Below the pieces are notes generated by a model, which did not search any database, was not told the origin of the DNA, and worked only from the letters and a program-made list of their open reading frames with translations. From Rouxiella badensis (lineage in GTDB: Bacteria > Pseudomonadota > Gammaproteobacteria > Enterobacterales > Enterobacteriaceae), in assembly GCA_026967495.1 (NCBI GenBank), contig CP114060.1:3472001-3536000 (forward strand): a stretch of DNA of 64,000 nucleotides, given 5' to 3'. Shown here in pieces: positions 28,289 to 37,506 of the stretch. The number at the start of each line of letters is the position of its first letter. Position 1 is the stretch's first letter. The translations under genes and the position numbers were made by a program.

Positions 28289-28870
28289 TTAACGACTGTG
28301 TTTGGCGTGCCTTTCCCAGTTCTCCTGCTTAGCCTGAGGCGATTTTTTAAGCGCGACATAGCAGGCTCCTGCCCCGCCGTCCTTGCCGGTTGCCACGCTG
28401 AAAGCCTGCACCTCGTCAAGCTGCCTGAGCCATTTGGCGAGATAGCTGCGCACGATATTGGCATGGCTCTCGTCATGCCTGCCACGGCCGTGAACGATCA
28501 GCAAGGTGCGTAGATTCTGCGCCTGTGCCTGCAGAAAAAAGCTAAACAGTTCCTGACGACAGGTCTCGACCGGTTTGCGGAGAAGGTTAAGGCTGGCTTC
28601 GAGCGGATATTTCCCCTGACGCAGCTTATCCAGGACGCCCTGCTGCACGCCCGCCTGCTTATATTCCAGCGGTTCGGCGCAGTCGATGACGTCAAGAAAG
28701 CCGGTAGTCAGAATATTTTCAGGTTCAGTTACGTCCGGCGTCTGAGGCCGTGCCGCTTTTTGATGGTTTTTGAGGTAAACCACCTGATTGTTATCTGAGA
28801 GTTTGTGGACGCCGGCCATTTCCTGTGAAAACAGAAAATCATCATTTTCATCATCATTTTTCATCGTCAC
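28289..28870 (-). CDS. smrA: Smr-domain DNA endonuclease SmrA
   Basis: The product is 193 residues. The C-terminal Smr domain has LLIVHGRGRHDESHANIVRSYLAKWL (the HGRG-type loop) and GAGACYVALKKS at the end. The N-terminal half (EYKQAGVQQGVLDKLRQGKYPLEASLNL) matches the LDLHG-like region of YdaL/SmrA. E. coli SmrA has nicking endonuclease activity on DNA. The start has GGAGGGTGACG upstream. In E. coli smrA also lies in the general fnr region, which supports the assignment. Confidence 0.88.
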   Translation of the reverse strand: MTMKNDDENDDFLFSQEMAGVHKLSDNNQVVYLKNHQKAARPQTPDVTEPENILTTGFLDVIDCAEPLEYKQAGVQQGVLDKLRQGKYPLEASLNLLRKPVETCRQELFSFFLQAQAQNLRTLLIVHGRGRHDESHANIVRSYLAKWLRQLDEVQAFSVATGKDGGAGACYVALKKSPQAKQENWERHAKHSR

Positions 28871-29156
28871 CCTCCCGACGTTTTATTAGATTTTCACGTT
28901 CTCAAACCTGGCCGGCACCCTGAAGCGGTGACGGTCAGGCTTAAGAACTGAGTGTATAGAAAAAAGTGCAGGCTGCAATATCCTGCCCGACCGCTCTCAC
29001 CGCTTCAAAGATAAGAATCATATAACTCCCTGTTCCACAGTCTGTTATTTATCGCTCAAAAAAATGGCTTATTGATTTAGGGCTATACTTAGGCCCTGGA
29101 GTGGAATAATTCTGATGCTTGGTCGTTTCTGTTTCCATTCATTTTGAGGAGAAATG

Positions 29157-29966
29157 ATGCCGTACCTTGATGACAATCTGGTTGTATTTACTGACCTCGA
29201 CGGATCGCTGCTAGACCACCACAGCTACGACTGGCAGCCAGCGCAGGAATGGTTGAACACACTGAGTGCGGCGAAGGTTCCGGTGGTTCTAACCACCAGC
29301 AAAACGGCGGCCGAGGTCGCAGAACTCCAGAGAAAGTTAGAACTTACTGAGGTACCTTTCATTGCCGAAAATGGTGCGTTGATAGGTTTGCCAGACCGTT
29401 GGCAAAAGCACGAATCGTCGACTTCGGGGCACATTATTGGCGCCGCTTACGAAGACATTCGTCATGTTCTGGTCGCGTTACGCCAGCGCTACGATTTTGA
29501 ATTTCGCGGTTTCGGTGACGTTAACGCCCAGCAGGTGATCGACTGGACCGGGCTTCCGCTTGAGAATGCCAAACTGGCCATGCAGCGCGAAGCCTCTGAA
29601 CCGATTATCTGGTTTGGTAACAGCCTCGATTTCTCCCGTTTCGAAAAATATCTGCATCAAGAGAAACTGGCTCTTACGCGCGGTGGTCGCTTCTGGCACG
29701 TGATGGGGGCCGATGCAGGGAAAGGCCCGGCGGTGAAATGGCTGAGCGACTGCTACGCAGAGAGGGCCGGAAAACCCGTTGTTAGCATCGCACTCGGCGA
29801 TGGCCCCAACGATATTGGCATGCTTAATGCTTCAGATTATGCGGTGGTCATTCGAGGTCACCATGACCATAAAATGCCAGTCAAAGAAGGTGTAAACGTA
29901 TTTCGCACCGAACAATACGGTCCCGAAGGCTGGAAAGAGGGACTGGACCACCTTATCGACCGTTAA
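29157..29966 (+). CDS. HAD phosphatase, mannosyl/glucosyl-3-phosphoglycerate phosphatase (MpgP/GpgP, YedP-like)
   Basis: The product is 269 residues of the HAD-IIB (Cof-like) phosphatase class: catalytic VVFTDLDGSLLDHH, the TTSKTAAEVAELQ motif II threonine/serine region, AENGALIGLP in the cap, and GDGPNDIGMLNASDYAVVI carrying the Mg2+-binding aspartates. MpgP/GpgP enzymes remove phosphate from mannosyl- or glucosyl-3-phosphoglycerate, the last step to the compatible solute. GAGGAG precedes two consecutive ATGs; the second (29157) has better spacing. It is followed at 62 bases by a GpgS-like synthase, which supports glucosylglycerate as product. Confidence 0.8.
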   Translation: MPYLDDNLVVFTDLDGSLLDHHSYDWQPAQEWLNTLSAAKVPVVLTTSKTAAEVAELQRKLELTEVPFIAENGALIGLPDRWQKHESSTSGHIIGAAYEDIRHVLVALRQRYDFEFRGFGDVNAQQVIDWTGLPLENAKLAMQREASEPIIWFGNSLDFSRFEKYLHQEKLALTRGGRFWHVMGADAGKGPAVKWLSDCYAERAGKPVVSIALGDGPNDIGMLNASDYAVVIRGHHDHKMPVKEGVNVFRTEQYGPEGWKEGLDHLIDR

Positions 29967-30028
29967 CAGATTCACGTTTTGCCCTGTGTGGTTTTTTTGA
30001 TGTTCTTTTAAATAAATTGAGGATGCCT

Positions 30029-31249
30029 ATGAGCGAATTTTATCAGGACGGTATCATTACTAATTTTCACAACCTCACGAAAAGAAAATTAGAAGAATTA
30101 GAATACGATCTGCAGGTGTTCTCGGGTCGACGCTCGATGGGGCTTATCCTCCCTTCTCTGTTCTCGGAGCTTGAAGGGCCGGCGTTGAGCAAGATTGTTG
30201 ACGAGTTGACCAAGGTTCCTTACCTGGAAGAGATTGTCATTGGTTTAGATCGCGCAGACCGCGATCAGTTTCTATTTGCACGCGAATTTTTCTCTCGCCT
30301 GCCACAACGTCACCGTATTTTGTGGAACGATGGCCCACGCCTGAAGGCGATCGATGAAGAGTTAAAGAAAGAGAACCTTTCGCCAATGGAACCGGGCAAA
30401 GGCCGCAATGTGTGGTTTTGCGTCGGTTACACGCTCGCTTCGCGCCGTACCACGGTGGTCGGCCTGCATGATTGTGACATCGTCACTTATAGCCGGGACA
30501 TGCTGGCTCGCCTGATGTATCCGGTCGCGAACCCTAATTTCCACTATGATTTCTGTAAGGGCTATTACGCGCGAGTGGCTGACGGTAAGTTCAACGGCCG
30601 CGTGGGACGCCTGTTGGTGTTTCCACTGCTGAAATCGCTGCAAATCGTTTATGGAAACTCCGAGTTTCTCGAATACCTGCGCAGCTTCCGTTATCCCCTC
30701 TCCGGCGAATTCGCTATGCGTACCCACGTACTCAACGATTTGCGCATTCCGAGTGACTGGGGTCTTGAGATTGGCGTGCTGTCGGAGCTGCATCGCAATA
30801 CGGCCACCAAGCGCATCTGTCAAGTCGATATCGCCGATAACTATGACCACAAACATCAGCCAATGTCTGAAGATGACGCGAGCAATGGCCTACAGCGCAT
30901 GAGTATCGACATTACCAAGGCACTGTATCGCAAGATGGCGATTCTGGGCGTGCCGATCACCAGCGAATCGTTCCGCATTCTCAAAGCCACCTACTATCGC
31001 AACGCGTTGGACATGATTGACGGCTTCGAGCATGACGCGCGAATGAACGGCCTGAAGTTTGACCGCCACAGCGAAGAGTCGGCGGTTGAGCTGTTCTCAG
31101 GGGCAATCATGGAGGCCGGTTTGGCATTCGTCGATACGCCGAGTGAAAAGCCGTTTATTCCGAGCTGGAGCCGCGTTCAGTCGGCGTTCCCGGACATGCT
31201 GGAACGTATTCACGATGCGGTAGAAGAAGACAACAAAGGTAACGTTTAA
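30029..31249 (+). CDS. Glucosyl-3-phosphoglycerate synthase-like glycosyltransferase (GpgS)
   Basis: The product is 406 residues: a GT-A glycosyltransferase with VGLHDCDIVTYSRD (DxD metal/nucleotide-sugar motif, ~residue 145) and a conserved acidic RYPLSGEFAMRTHVL region, resembling the GpgS/GT81-type enzymes that join a nucleotide-activated glucose to 3-phosphoglycerate. The paired phosphatase upstream would complete glucosylglycerate synthesis, a solute made under salt stress combined with nitrogen limitation. ATG 30029 has TTGAGGA upstream. A 10-bp hairpin follows. A mannosyl donor cannot be excluded from sequence alone. Confidence 0.68.
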   Translation: MSEFYQDGIITNFHNLTKRKLEELEYDLQVFSGRRSMGLILPSLFSELEGPALSKIVDELTKVPYLEEIVIGLDRADRDQFLFAREFFSRLPQRHRILWNDGPRLKAIDEELKKENLSPMEPGKGRNVWFCVGYTLASRRTTVVGLHDCDIVTYSRDMLARLMYPVANPNFHYDFCKGYYARVADGKFNGRVGRLLVFPLLKSLQIVYGNSEFLEYLRSFRYPLSGEFAMRTHVLNDLRIPSDWGLEIGVLSELHRNTATKRICQVDIADNYDHKHQPMSEDDASNGLQRMSIDITKALYRKMAILGVPITSESFRILKATYYRNALDMIDGFEHDARMNGLKFDRHSEESAVELFSGAIMEAGLAFVDTPSEKPFIPSWSRVQSAFPDMLERIHDAVEEDNKGNV

Positions 31250-31258
31250 GATAAAACC

Positions 31259-31286
31259 GGGCGTCACAGGATTTATTGTGACGCCC
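31259..31286 (+). terminator. Hairpin after gpgS-like gene
   Basis: GGGCGTCACA and TGTGACGCCC form a perfect 10-bp stem with an 8-base loop, starting ten bases after the stop. No T-tract follows directly, so it may be a weak terminator or an mRNA 3' stabiliser. Confidence 0.6.
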
Positions 31287-31917
31287 TACTGCTTAATAGA
31301 TTTATCCGTTCACAATTTTATTACATTATTCTGCCGCAATTAATCAGCGATAAATTAATAGTCATAATTTCTGCGCGTACGGTATTGTGACCCGCTGATT
31401 TAAAACCCTATTTGATTAAAATTAATTTCAGCCGCCAGCGGTCAATAACTCCCACGAGTTATTTTCGCCATTTCACCTGCACTTATTGACACATTTCCTG
31501 CTTATGGCCTGTCAAAAATAACATTGCAATAACATCAATCCGTATTAGTACGAAATAACCGACAAACCTAAAATGTTGGCATAGAATTTGATTTCACAGC
31601 GCGTGAAAATCACAACTTACTGAATAAAATGAATTTTAAATTAACGTCGCGCCTGCACTTATTTTGCCCGACCTGTTTACTCCGCCTGCAAAAATCGATC
31701 AACCTTTGCTCCAACCCGCGTTCCCGGGATGCAAAAAAATTGACGTAAACGAGACTCTTTTTATATATTCGCCTAAGAGTTCTGGCCGAAATGACCGCTT
31801 ATTTGTCGTTAGATCAAAAAATATTTATAAAAAACCCCTTAAAAATCGTGGTTTTTAACTAAATACCTCTTTCGGGACAAAACTTACACTTATCACTCAT
31901 TGCAAAAGATGTTAAAA
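31287..31917. other. AT-rich non-coding region upstream of fnr
   Basis: About 630 bases with no supported gene; AT content is visibly higher than in the flanks. A 64-codon frame at 31664-31858 has no family features or ribosome site. The region should contain the fnr promoter in its last 100 bases. In E. coli this place holds ogt and other genes, which are absent here. Confidence 0.6.
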
Positions 31918-31931
31918 TTGACGCATATCAA
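31918..31931. promoter_or_regulatory. FNR box, fnr autoregulation
   Basis: TTGAC-GCAT-ATCAA matches the FNR consensus TTGAT-N4-ATCAA with one mismatch. It lies 20 bases before the fnr ATG, at the same place as the autoregulatory site of E. coli fnr (TTGACAAATATCAA as I remember it). This position implies repression by Fnr itself under anaerobic conditions. Confidence 0.85.
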
Positions 31932-31950
31932 TATTGCGAGAGCGAAACCT

Positions 31951-32706
31951 ATGATCCCGGAAAAACGTATTATTCGGCGTATCCAATCTGGTGGTTGTGC
32001 AATTCACTGCCAGGATTGCAGCATCAGTCAGCTGTGTATTCCCTTCACTTTGAATGAGCATGAGTTAGACCAACTCGACAACATTATCGAGCGTAAAAAA
32101 CCGATTCAAAAAGGGCAGACTCTTTTTAAAGCCGGTGACGAACTCAAGTCTCTCTATGCTATCCGTTCCGGCACCATCAAGAGTTACACCATCACAGAAC
32201 AAGGTGACGAGCAGATTACCGGTTTCCACCTCGCGGGTGACCTGGTTGGCTTTGACGCTATCGCGGGTCTGCAACACCCAAGCTTTGCTCAGGCGCTTGA
32301 AACCTCAATGGTTTGCGAAATACCTTTCGAAACGGTCGATGATCTTTCTGGAAAACTGCCAAAACTGCGTCAGCAAATGATGCGGCTGATGAGCGGCGAA
32401 ATCAAAGGCGACCAAGATATGATCCTACTGCTTTCCAAAAAGAACGCGGAAGAGCGCCTGTCGGCCTTTATCTATAACCTTGCTCGCCGTTTTTCACAGC
32501 GCGGCTTCTCGCAGCGCGAGTTCCGCCTGACGATGACGCGCGGCGATATCGGTAATTACCTCGGCCTGACCGTGGAAACGATCAGCCGCCTGCTCGGGCG
32601 TTTCCAGAAATCTGGCATGCTCAGCGTAAAAGGTAAATACATTACGATTGAAGACCATAACGCGCTGTCGGTGCTGGCCGGAAACCCTATTTCGCTGGTT
32701 TCGTAG
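31951..32706 (+). CDS. fnr: Fumarate/nitrate reduction transcriptional regulator Fnr
   Basis: The product is 251 residues, almost exactly the E. coli length. The [4Fe-4S]-binding cysteines are in GGCAIHCQDCSISQLC (C20/C23/C29 type) with the fourth in MVCEIPFE (~C122). A cAMP-receptor-like barrel, the dimer helix (LRQQMMRLMSGEI) and a C-terminal winged helix with TRGDIGNYLGLTVETISRLLGRF follow. Fnr senses oxygen through cluster loss and switches on anaerobic respiration genes. ATG 31951 (MIPEKRIIRRIQSGGC) is the conserved start; the in-frame upstream ATG is inside the operator region. Confidence 0.97.
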   Translation: MIPEKRIIRRIQSGGCAIHCQDCSISQLCIPFTLNEHELDQLDNIIERKKPIQKGQTLFKAGDELKSLYAIRSGTIKSYTITEQGDEQITGFHLAGDLVGFDAIAGLQHPSFAQALETSMVCEIPFETVDDLSGKLPKLRQQMMRLMSGEIKGDQDMILLLSKKNAEERLSAFIYNLARRFSQRGFSQREFRLTMTRGDIGNYLGLTVETISRLLGRFQKSGMLSVKGKYITIEDHNALSVLAGNPISLVS

Positions 32707-32741
32707 CTGCGCTTTCGGGCACCCTGCCCGAGGCGTCAAAT

Positions 32742-32790
32742 ACCGGATCAATAATTTGTCTATTTTATTGATTTACTTTATTGATCCGGT
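32742..32790. repeat. 12-bp perfect inverted repeat between fnr and uspE
   Basis: ACCGGATCAATA at 32742-32753 is exactly complementary to 32779-32790, separated by 25 AT-rich bases. The spacing suits a regulatory dimer site or a long-loop RNA hairpin. A separate short hairpin (CGGGC-ACCCT-GCCCG) at 32716-32730 probably ends the fnr message. Confidence 0.55.
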
Positions 32791-32975
32791 TCAATTTATC
32801 CTCTGTTCTGTTTGTCCATCCTGGTTTACTCTATAACTATAACGCGGACTCTTTTCGTCCATCGATAAGGCGACAGCTTAAGCGTTTGCATTTGGCTTCT
32901 CTTTTGCGTTCTCTTTTAACGGGTTTTGACTTTCCTTGAGAAAATGGCGCCCTGTGCGCTTTCAATCACAGATGT

Positions 32976-32983
32976 TAAGGAGG
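32976..32983 (+). promoter_or_regulatory. Strong ribosome binding site for uspE TTG start
   Basis: TAAGGAGG is a near-perfect anti-16S match five bases before TTG 32989. It decides the uspE start against the longer in-frame ATGs at 32926 and 32944. Confidence 0.85.
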
Positions 32984-32988
32984 CTCCT

Positions 32989-33960
32989 TTGGCCAAGTAT
33001 CAGAACCTTCTGGTCGCTATTGACCCCAACCAGGATGACCAGCCGGCGCTACGTCGCGCGGTCTATCTTGTTCAACGCAACGGTGGGAAGATCAAAGCCT
33101 TCCTGTCGATCTATGATTTTTCCTACGAAATGACCACCATGCTGTCCCCTGAAGAACGCACCGCCATGCGTCAGGGTGTGATAAGCGAAAGAAGCGCATG
33201 GATTGCAGAACAGTGCCACTACTACGTCGAAGCAGGCATTCCTATCGACATTAAAGTGGTATGGCACAACAAACCCTTTGAAGCCATCATTCACGAGGTC
33301 CTTGCCGGACAGCACGACCTGCTGTTGAAAATGGCCCACCAGCACGACCGCCTCGAGTCCGTCATCTTTACGCCTACCGACTGGAATTTGCTGCGCAAAT
33401 GCCCTTGTCCGGTGTGGATGGTTAAAGACCAACCTTGGCCGGAGGGCGGTAAAGCGGTGGTTGCCGTCAACCTGTCGAGTGAAGAGTCCTATCACGACCC
33501 GCTGAACATTAAATTGGTCAAGGAAACCCTTGAGGTCGCCTCGCACGTTAACCAGACCGAGGTTCATCTGGTGGGTGCCTACCCCGTAACCCCTATCAAC
33601 ATTGCCATCGAACTGCCTGATTTCGACCCTAGCGTTTATAACGATGCCATTCGCGGTCAGCACTTGATTGCCATGAAAGCGTTACGACAAAAGTTCCAGC
33701 TAGACGAGAAATACACTCACGTTGAAAAAGGACTGCCTGAAGAAGTCATCCCCGATCTGGCTGAGCATTTGCAAGCCGGCGTCGTAGTCTTAGGGTCGAT
33801 TGGCCGCACGGGACTGTCTGCCGCGTTTCTCGGCAACACTACCGAGCAGGTTATCGATCATTTGAAATGCGACCTGCTGGCGATTAAGCCCGACGATTTT
33901 GTCTGCCCTATTTCTCTCGAAGAGAGCGGAGCAAATATCAAGGATACCGACGCCGAATAG
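32989..33960 (+). CDS. uspE: Universal stress protein UspE
   Basis: The product is 323 residues and contains two tandem Usp domains: the first from LLVAIDPNQDDQPALRRAVYL to CPCPVWMVKDQPW, the second from KAVVAVNLSSEE to LLAIKPDDF, with the nucleotide-loop-like VVLGSIGRTGLSAAFLGNTTEQV. UspE supports stress survival, motility and cell-cell aggregation in E. coli. It begins at TTG 32989 (LAKYQNLLVAIDP corresponds to the conserved MAMYQNMLVVIDP start). Gene order fnr-uspE is as in E. coli. A strong terminator follows. Confidence 0.95.
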   Translation: MAKYQNLLVAIDPNQDDQPALRRAVYLVQRNGGKIKAFLSIYDFSYEMTTMLSPEERTAMRQGVISERSAWIAEQCHYYVEAGIPIDIKVVWHNKPFEAIIHEVLAGQHDLLLKMAHQHDRLESVIFTPTDWNLLRKCPCPVWMVKDQPWPEGGKAVVAVNLSSEESYHDPLNIKLVKETLEVASHVNQTEVHLVGAYPVTPINIAIELPDFDPSVYNDAIRGQHLIAMKALRQKFQLDEKYTHVEKGLPEEVIPDLAEHLQAGVVVLGSIGRTGLSAAFLGNTTEQVIDHLKCDLLAIKPDDFVCPISLEESGANIKDTDAE

Positions 33961-33984
33961 CGTTTTCGGTTAGGTTTGGGCAAT

Positions 33985-34016
33985 AAAAAAGCCAGTCATC
34001 GCGACTGGCTTTTTTT
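33985..34016. terminator. Bidirectional terminator between uspE and pntB
   Basis: GCCAGTC-ATCGC-GACTGGC is preceded by A6 and followed by T7. It serves uspE on + and pntAB on -. Confidence 0.93.
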
Positions 34017-34037
34017 ATCTGGAAACTACAGCATCGC

Positions 34038-35428
34038 TTAGAGCGCGCGCAGGATCCCTTCGACACTCTCTTTGGCATCACCAAACAGCATCTGCGTGTT
34101 CTCTTTAAAGAACAGCGGGTTCTGAACGCCAGCGTAACCGGTGCTCATAGAACGCTTAAACACGATAACGTTTTGCGCTTTCCACACTTCCAGCACCGGC
34201 ATACCGGCGATCGGACTGCGTGGGTCTTCCTGCGCGGCTGGGTTAACGGTGTCATTGGCACCGATAACCAGCACCACGTCGGTGTCGCTGAAGTCGTCGT
34301 TGATTTCGTCCATCTCGAGCACGATGTCGTAAGGCACCTTCGCCTCAGCCAACAGCACGTTCATGTGGCCTGGCAGACGTCCGGCCACCGGATGAATACC
34401 AAAGCGCACTTTCACCCCTTTGGCACGCAGTCGAGCCGTAATATCCTGAACCGGATACTGCGCCTGCGCCACCGCCATGCCGTAGCCAGGGGTGATAATG
34501 ACCGAGGAGGCGTTTTTCAGCATATCTGCCACGTCTTCCGCGTTAATTTCACGATACTCGCCCATTTCCTGGTCATCGCCAGTCGAGGAGCTGTCGGTAC
34601 CGAAACCACCGGCAATAACGCTGATAAACGAACGATTCATCGCCTTACACATGATGTAAGACAGAATCGCACCCGAAGAACCGACCAGCGCACCGGTCAC
34701 GATCAGCAGGTCGTTGCTCAGCATGAAGCCTGCCGCCGCTGCCGCCCAACCTGAGTAGGAGTTCAGCATAGAAACGACAACCGGCATGTCTGCACCGCCA
34801 ATTGACGAGACCAGATGCCAGCCGAAAGCCAGCGCGATGACGGTCATAATCAGCAGCGCAAACACCTGTGTCCCCACGCTTTCAGCACGGACAAACACGA
34901 CGAGCAGCAGGAATGACACCACCAGCGCCGCCAGATTCAGCTTGTGACGATGCGGCAGAGCCAGCGGTTTTGAAGAAAAATACCGCGCAGCTTACCGAAC
35001 GCAACAATAGATCCGGTGAAGGTCACAGCACCGATGAAGATACCGAGAAACACTTCGACCAGATGGATGTTTTCCATCACTCCGTCCATCGGCACTGCGC
35101 CGTGGTCGAGATAGCTGTTGTACCCCACCAGCACCGCAGCGAGACCGACAAAGCTGTGCAAAATCGCAACCAGTTCCGGCATTTGAGTCATTTCGACTTT
35201 ACGTGCCAGATAGATGCCAATAGCGCCGCCGATAACCATAGCCAGAATAATCCAGCCAACGTGACCGGAGTCAGGGCCAAGGATGGTGACGATAAGCGCG
35301 ATCGCCATCCCGGTCATGCCAAAGATATTCCCCTGCTTGGACGTCTCATGCTTGGACAGTCCCGCAAGGCTGAAAATAAACAGAATAGCGGCAACAATGT
35401 ATGCAGCTGTAACTAAACCCCCAGACAT
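34038..35428 (-). CDS. pntB: NAD(P) transhydrogenase beta subunit PntB (frame interrupted)
   Basis: The restored length is 463 residues, against 462 in E. coli. The N-terminal half has ~9 membrane helices that carry the proton path (SGGLVTAAYIVAAILFIFSLAGL at the start). The C-terminal dIII domain binds NADP(H): PGYGMAVAQAQYPV, GIHPVAGRLPGHMNVLLAEA, GANDTVNPAAQEDP and FKRSMSTGYAGVQNPLF. The frame breaks at the A5 run 34976-34980 (one base missing), inside the linker SSKPLALPHRHKLN. A broken pntB in an otherwise intact operon suggests a read error. It starts 10 bases after pntA. Confidence 0.93.
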
Positions 35429-35438
35429 ATGCTACCCC

Positions 35439-36968
35439 TTAATTCTTACGAAACATTTTCAGCATGCGCTGAGTGACGGTAAATCCGCCAAATATATTGA
35501 TACTGGCAATCAGTACCGCCACGAAGGACAGGAAGCTCACCCAGCCGCCGTGCCCAATCTGCAGCAATGCCCCGACCACAATGATGCCGGAAATTGCGTT
35601 GGTTACCGCCATCAAAGGCGTATGCAGCGCATGGCTGACGTTCCAGACCACATAGTAGCCAACCACGCAGGAGAGCGCGAAGACGGTAAAGTGGGACAGA
35701 AACTCTTTCGGAGCGACATCGGCCAACCAGCCAAACAGCACCACGGCAATCGCCATAATGATGTATTTGGTCCATGGGGAGGCAGGCTTGGCGGCCTCTT
35801 TGGCGACAGGGGCTTCAATCTTGGCCACCTGTGGCTGAGCAGAAACCTGAATCGGCGGAGCCGGCCAAGTCACTTCGCCGGTTTTAACCACAGTCACGCC
35901 GCGCACAACGGTATCTTCGAAATCGATCTCGATTTCTCCGTTTTTCTCTTTGCACAGCAGTTTCAGCAGGTTAACTAAGTTAGTACCGTACAGCTGGGAA
36001 GACTGGGTTGGCAAACGGCTTGGCAAATCGGTGTAACCGATGATTTTCACGCCGTTCGGGGTCACTGTGATGGTATCCGCGACGGTCAGCTCACAGTTGC
36101 CGCCGGTTTGCGCCGCGAGGTCAACAATCACGCTGCCCGACTTCATGGATTCAACCATTTCGCGGGTAATCAGCTTAGGTGCCGGACGGCCTGGGATAAG
36201 CGCGGTGGTGACAATGATGTCAACTTCTTCCGCCTGAGCAGCAAACAGCGCCATCTCGGCCTTGATAAAGGCCTCAGACATGACTTTGGCATAGCCGTCG
36301 CCGTTGCCTGCTTCTTCTTCGAAGTCGAGCTCGAGGAACTCGGCGCCCATACTTTGAACTTGTTCTTTTACTTCAGGACGCGTATCGAAGGCGCGCACGA
36401 TGGCACCCAGGCTGCCCGCAGCACCGATAGCAGCCAGACCGGCAACGCCCGCACCGATGATCATCACTTTGGCAGGAGGAACTTTACCTGCGGCCGTAAT
36501 CTGACCGGTAAAGAAGCGTCCGAATTCGTGTGCGGCCTCAACGATTGCGCGATAGCCTGCGATGTTGGCCATCGAGCTGAGGGCGTCCATTGACTGTGCA
36601 CGAGAGATACGCGGTACAGAGTCCATTGCCAGCGCAGTGACGTTGCGTTCAGCCAGTTTCTGAATCAGCTCAGGATTTTGGGCTGGCCAGATAAAGCTCA
36701 CCAGCGTGGAGCCTGCCTGCAGCTTTTCGATTTCGTCGTCCAGAGGGGCATTGACCTTCATGACGATGTCGGAATGCCAGACGGCGTCTCCCGCTTCAAC
36801 CGTAGCACCGGCTGCTTCATAAGCCGCGTCGTCAAAACTGGCCAGTTTACCTGCGCCCTGCTCAATGGCGACTGTAAAGCCGAGTTTCAGCAGTTGTTCC
36901 ACCGTTTTCGGTGTTGCTGCAACGCGGGCTTCATTGGTCAACCGTTCTCTTGGTATACCAATACGCAT
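35439..36968 (-). CDS. pntA: NAD(P) transhydrogenase alpha subunit PntA
   Basis: The product is 509 residues. The N-terminal NAD(H)-binding dI domain (residues 1-~380) has RIGIPRERLTNEARVAATP, the dinucleotide motif VMIIGAGVAGLAAIGAAGSLGA and DLAAQTGGNCE. A linker rich in Ala/Pro/Lys and then about four membrane helices (IIMAIAVVLFGWLADVAP, FTVFALSCVVGYYVVW and beyond) form part of dII. Together with PntB it couples hydride transfer from NADH to NADP+ to inward proton flow. ATG 36968 has GAAGGGA upstream; five extra in-frame codons lie before it. Confidence 0.96.
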   Translation of the reverse strand: MRIGIPRERLTNEARVAATPKTVEQLLKLGFTVAIEQGAGKLASFDDAAYEAAGATVEAGDAVWHSDIVMKVNAPLDDEIEKLQAGSTLVSFIWPAQNPELIQKLAERNVTALAMDSVPRISRAQSMDALSSMANIAGYRAIVEAAHEFGRFFTGQITAAGKVPPAKVMIIGAGVAGLAAIGAAGSLGAIVRAFDTRPEVKEQVQSMGAEFLELDFEEEAGNGDGYAKVMSEAFIKAEMALFAAQAEEVDIIVTTALIPGRPAPKLITREMVESMKSGSVIVDLAAQTGGNCELTVADTITVTPNGVKIIGYTDLPSRLPTQSSQLYGTNLVNLLKLLCKEKNGEIEIDFEDTVVRGVTVVKTGEVTWPAPPIQVSAQPQVAKIEAPVAKEAAKPASPWTKYIIMAIAVVLFGWLADVAPKEFLSHFTVFALSCVVGYYVVWNVSHALHTPLMAVTNAISGIIVVGALLQIGHGGWVSFLSFVAVLIASINIFGGFTVTQRMLKMFRKN

Positions 36969-37506
36969 AATTATTCCCTTCACCCTTTTATTTGATGATG
37001 CATATCATCGATGTAGATACAAAAATTAAAAACCTGTCGGCTTGTTTCGCCGAAATACTGACGGAATTTTCAGGCCGGCTATAACCTACTGAATATCGGG
37101 TTAATAAGCTATAAGGAAACCGCATTAATGAGGATTAAATCACCTAAAAACGGCATAAGCCTCGATAGCACTGCAAAGCCGGTAATTTTCATATTTAATT
37201 CACTTCAATGAGGTAAAAATACCAGATGAATCACTCTTGCATGATGATGTCTATTCGCCAACGGCGGGCACAAAAGTGAGGAAAATGTAAATAATTAACA
37301 TTTATTTCACTTATTTACTCCATCACGAAACTTATATAAGTTATCAGGGCAAAATAAAGTGACCAGGCTAGCGATTACAGACTTAAAGCATTTAAAAAAT
37401 TACTAAAGCGCTCGCCATTATTACATGCAATAATCGGGAGCTAATCTGTTACACATCAATAATTCAGCATGTTTCAACATTACTGCGCAAGGTGAAAGGA
37501 TTTTTT
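36969..37506. other. 538-bp divergent control region of pntAB and ydgH
   Basis: No gene supported. AT-rich, with promoters expected for pntA (leftward) and ydgH (rightward). Several short A/T runs are present, but I cannot assign a specific operator with confidence. Confidence 0.5.

Noticed and set aside
31664..31858. A 64-codon frame upstream of fnr
   Set aside because: No ribosome site, no recognisable motif, and it lies in an AT-rich promoter region.
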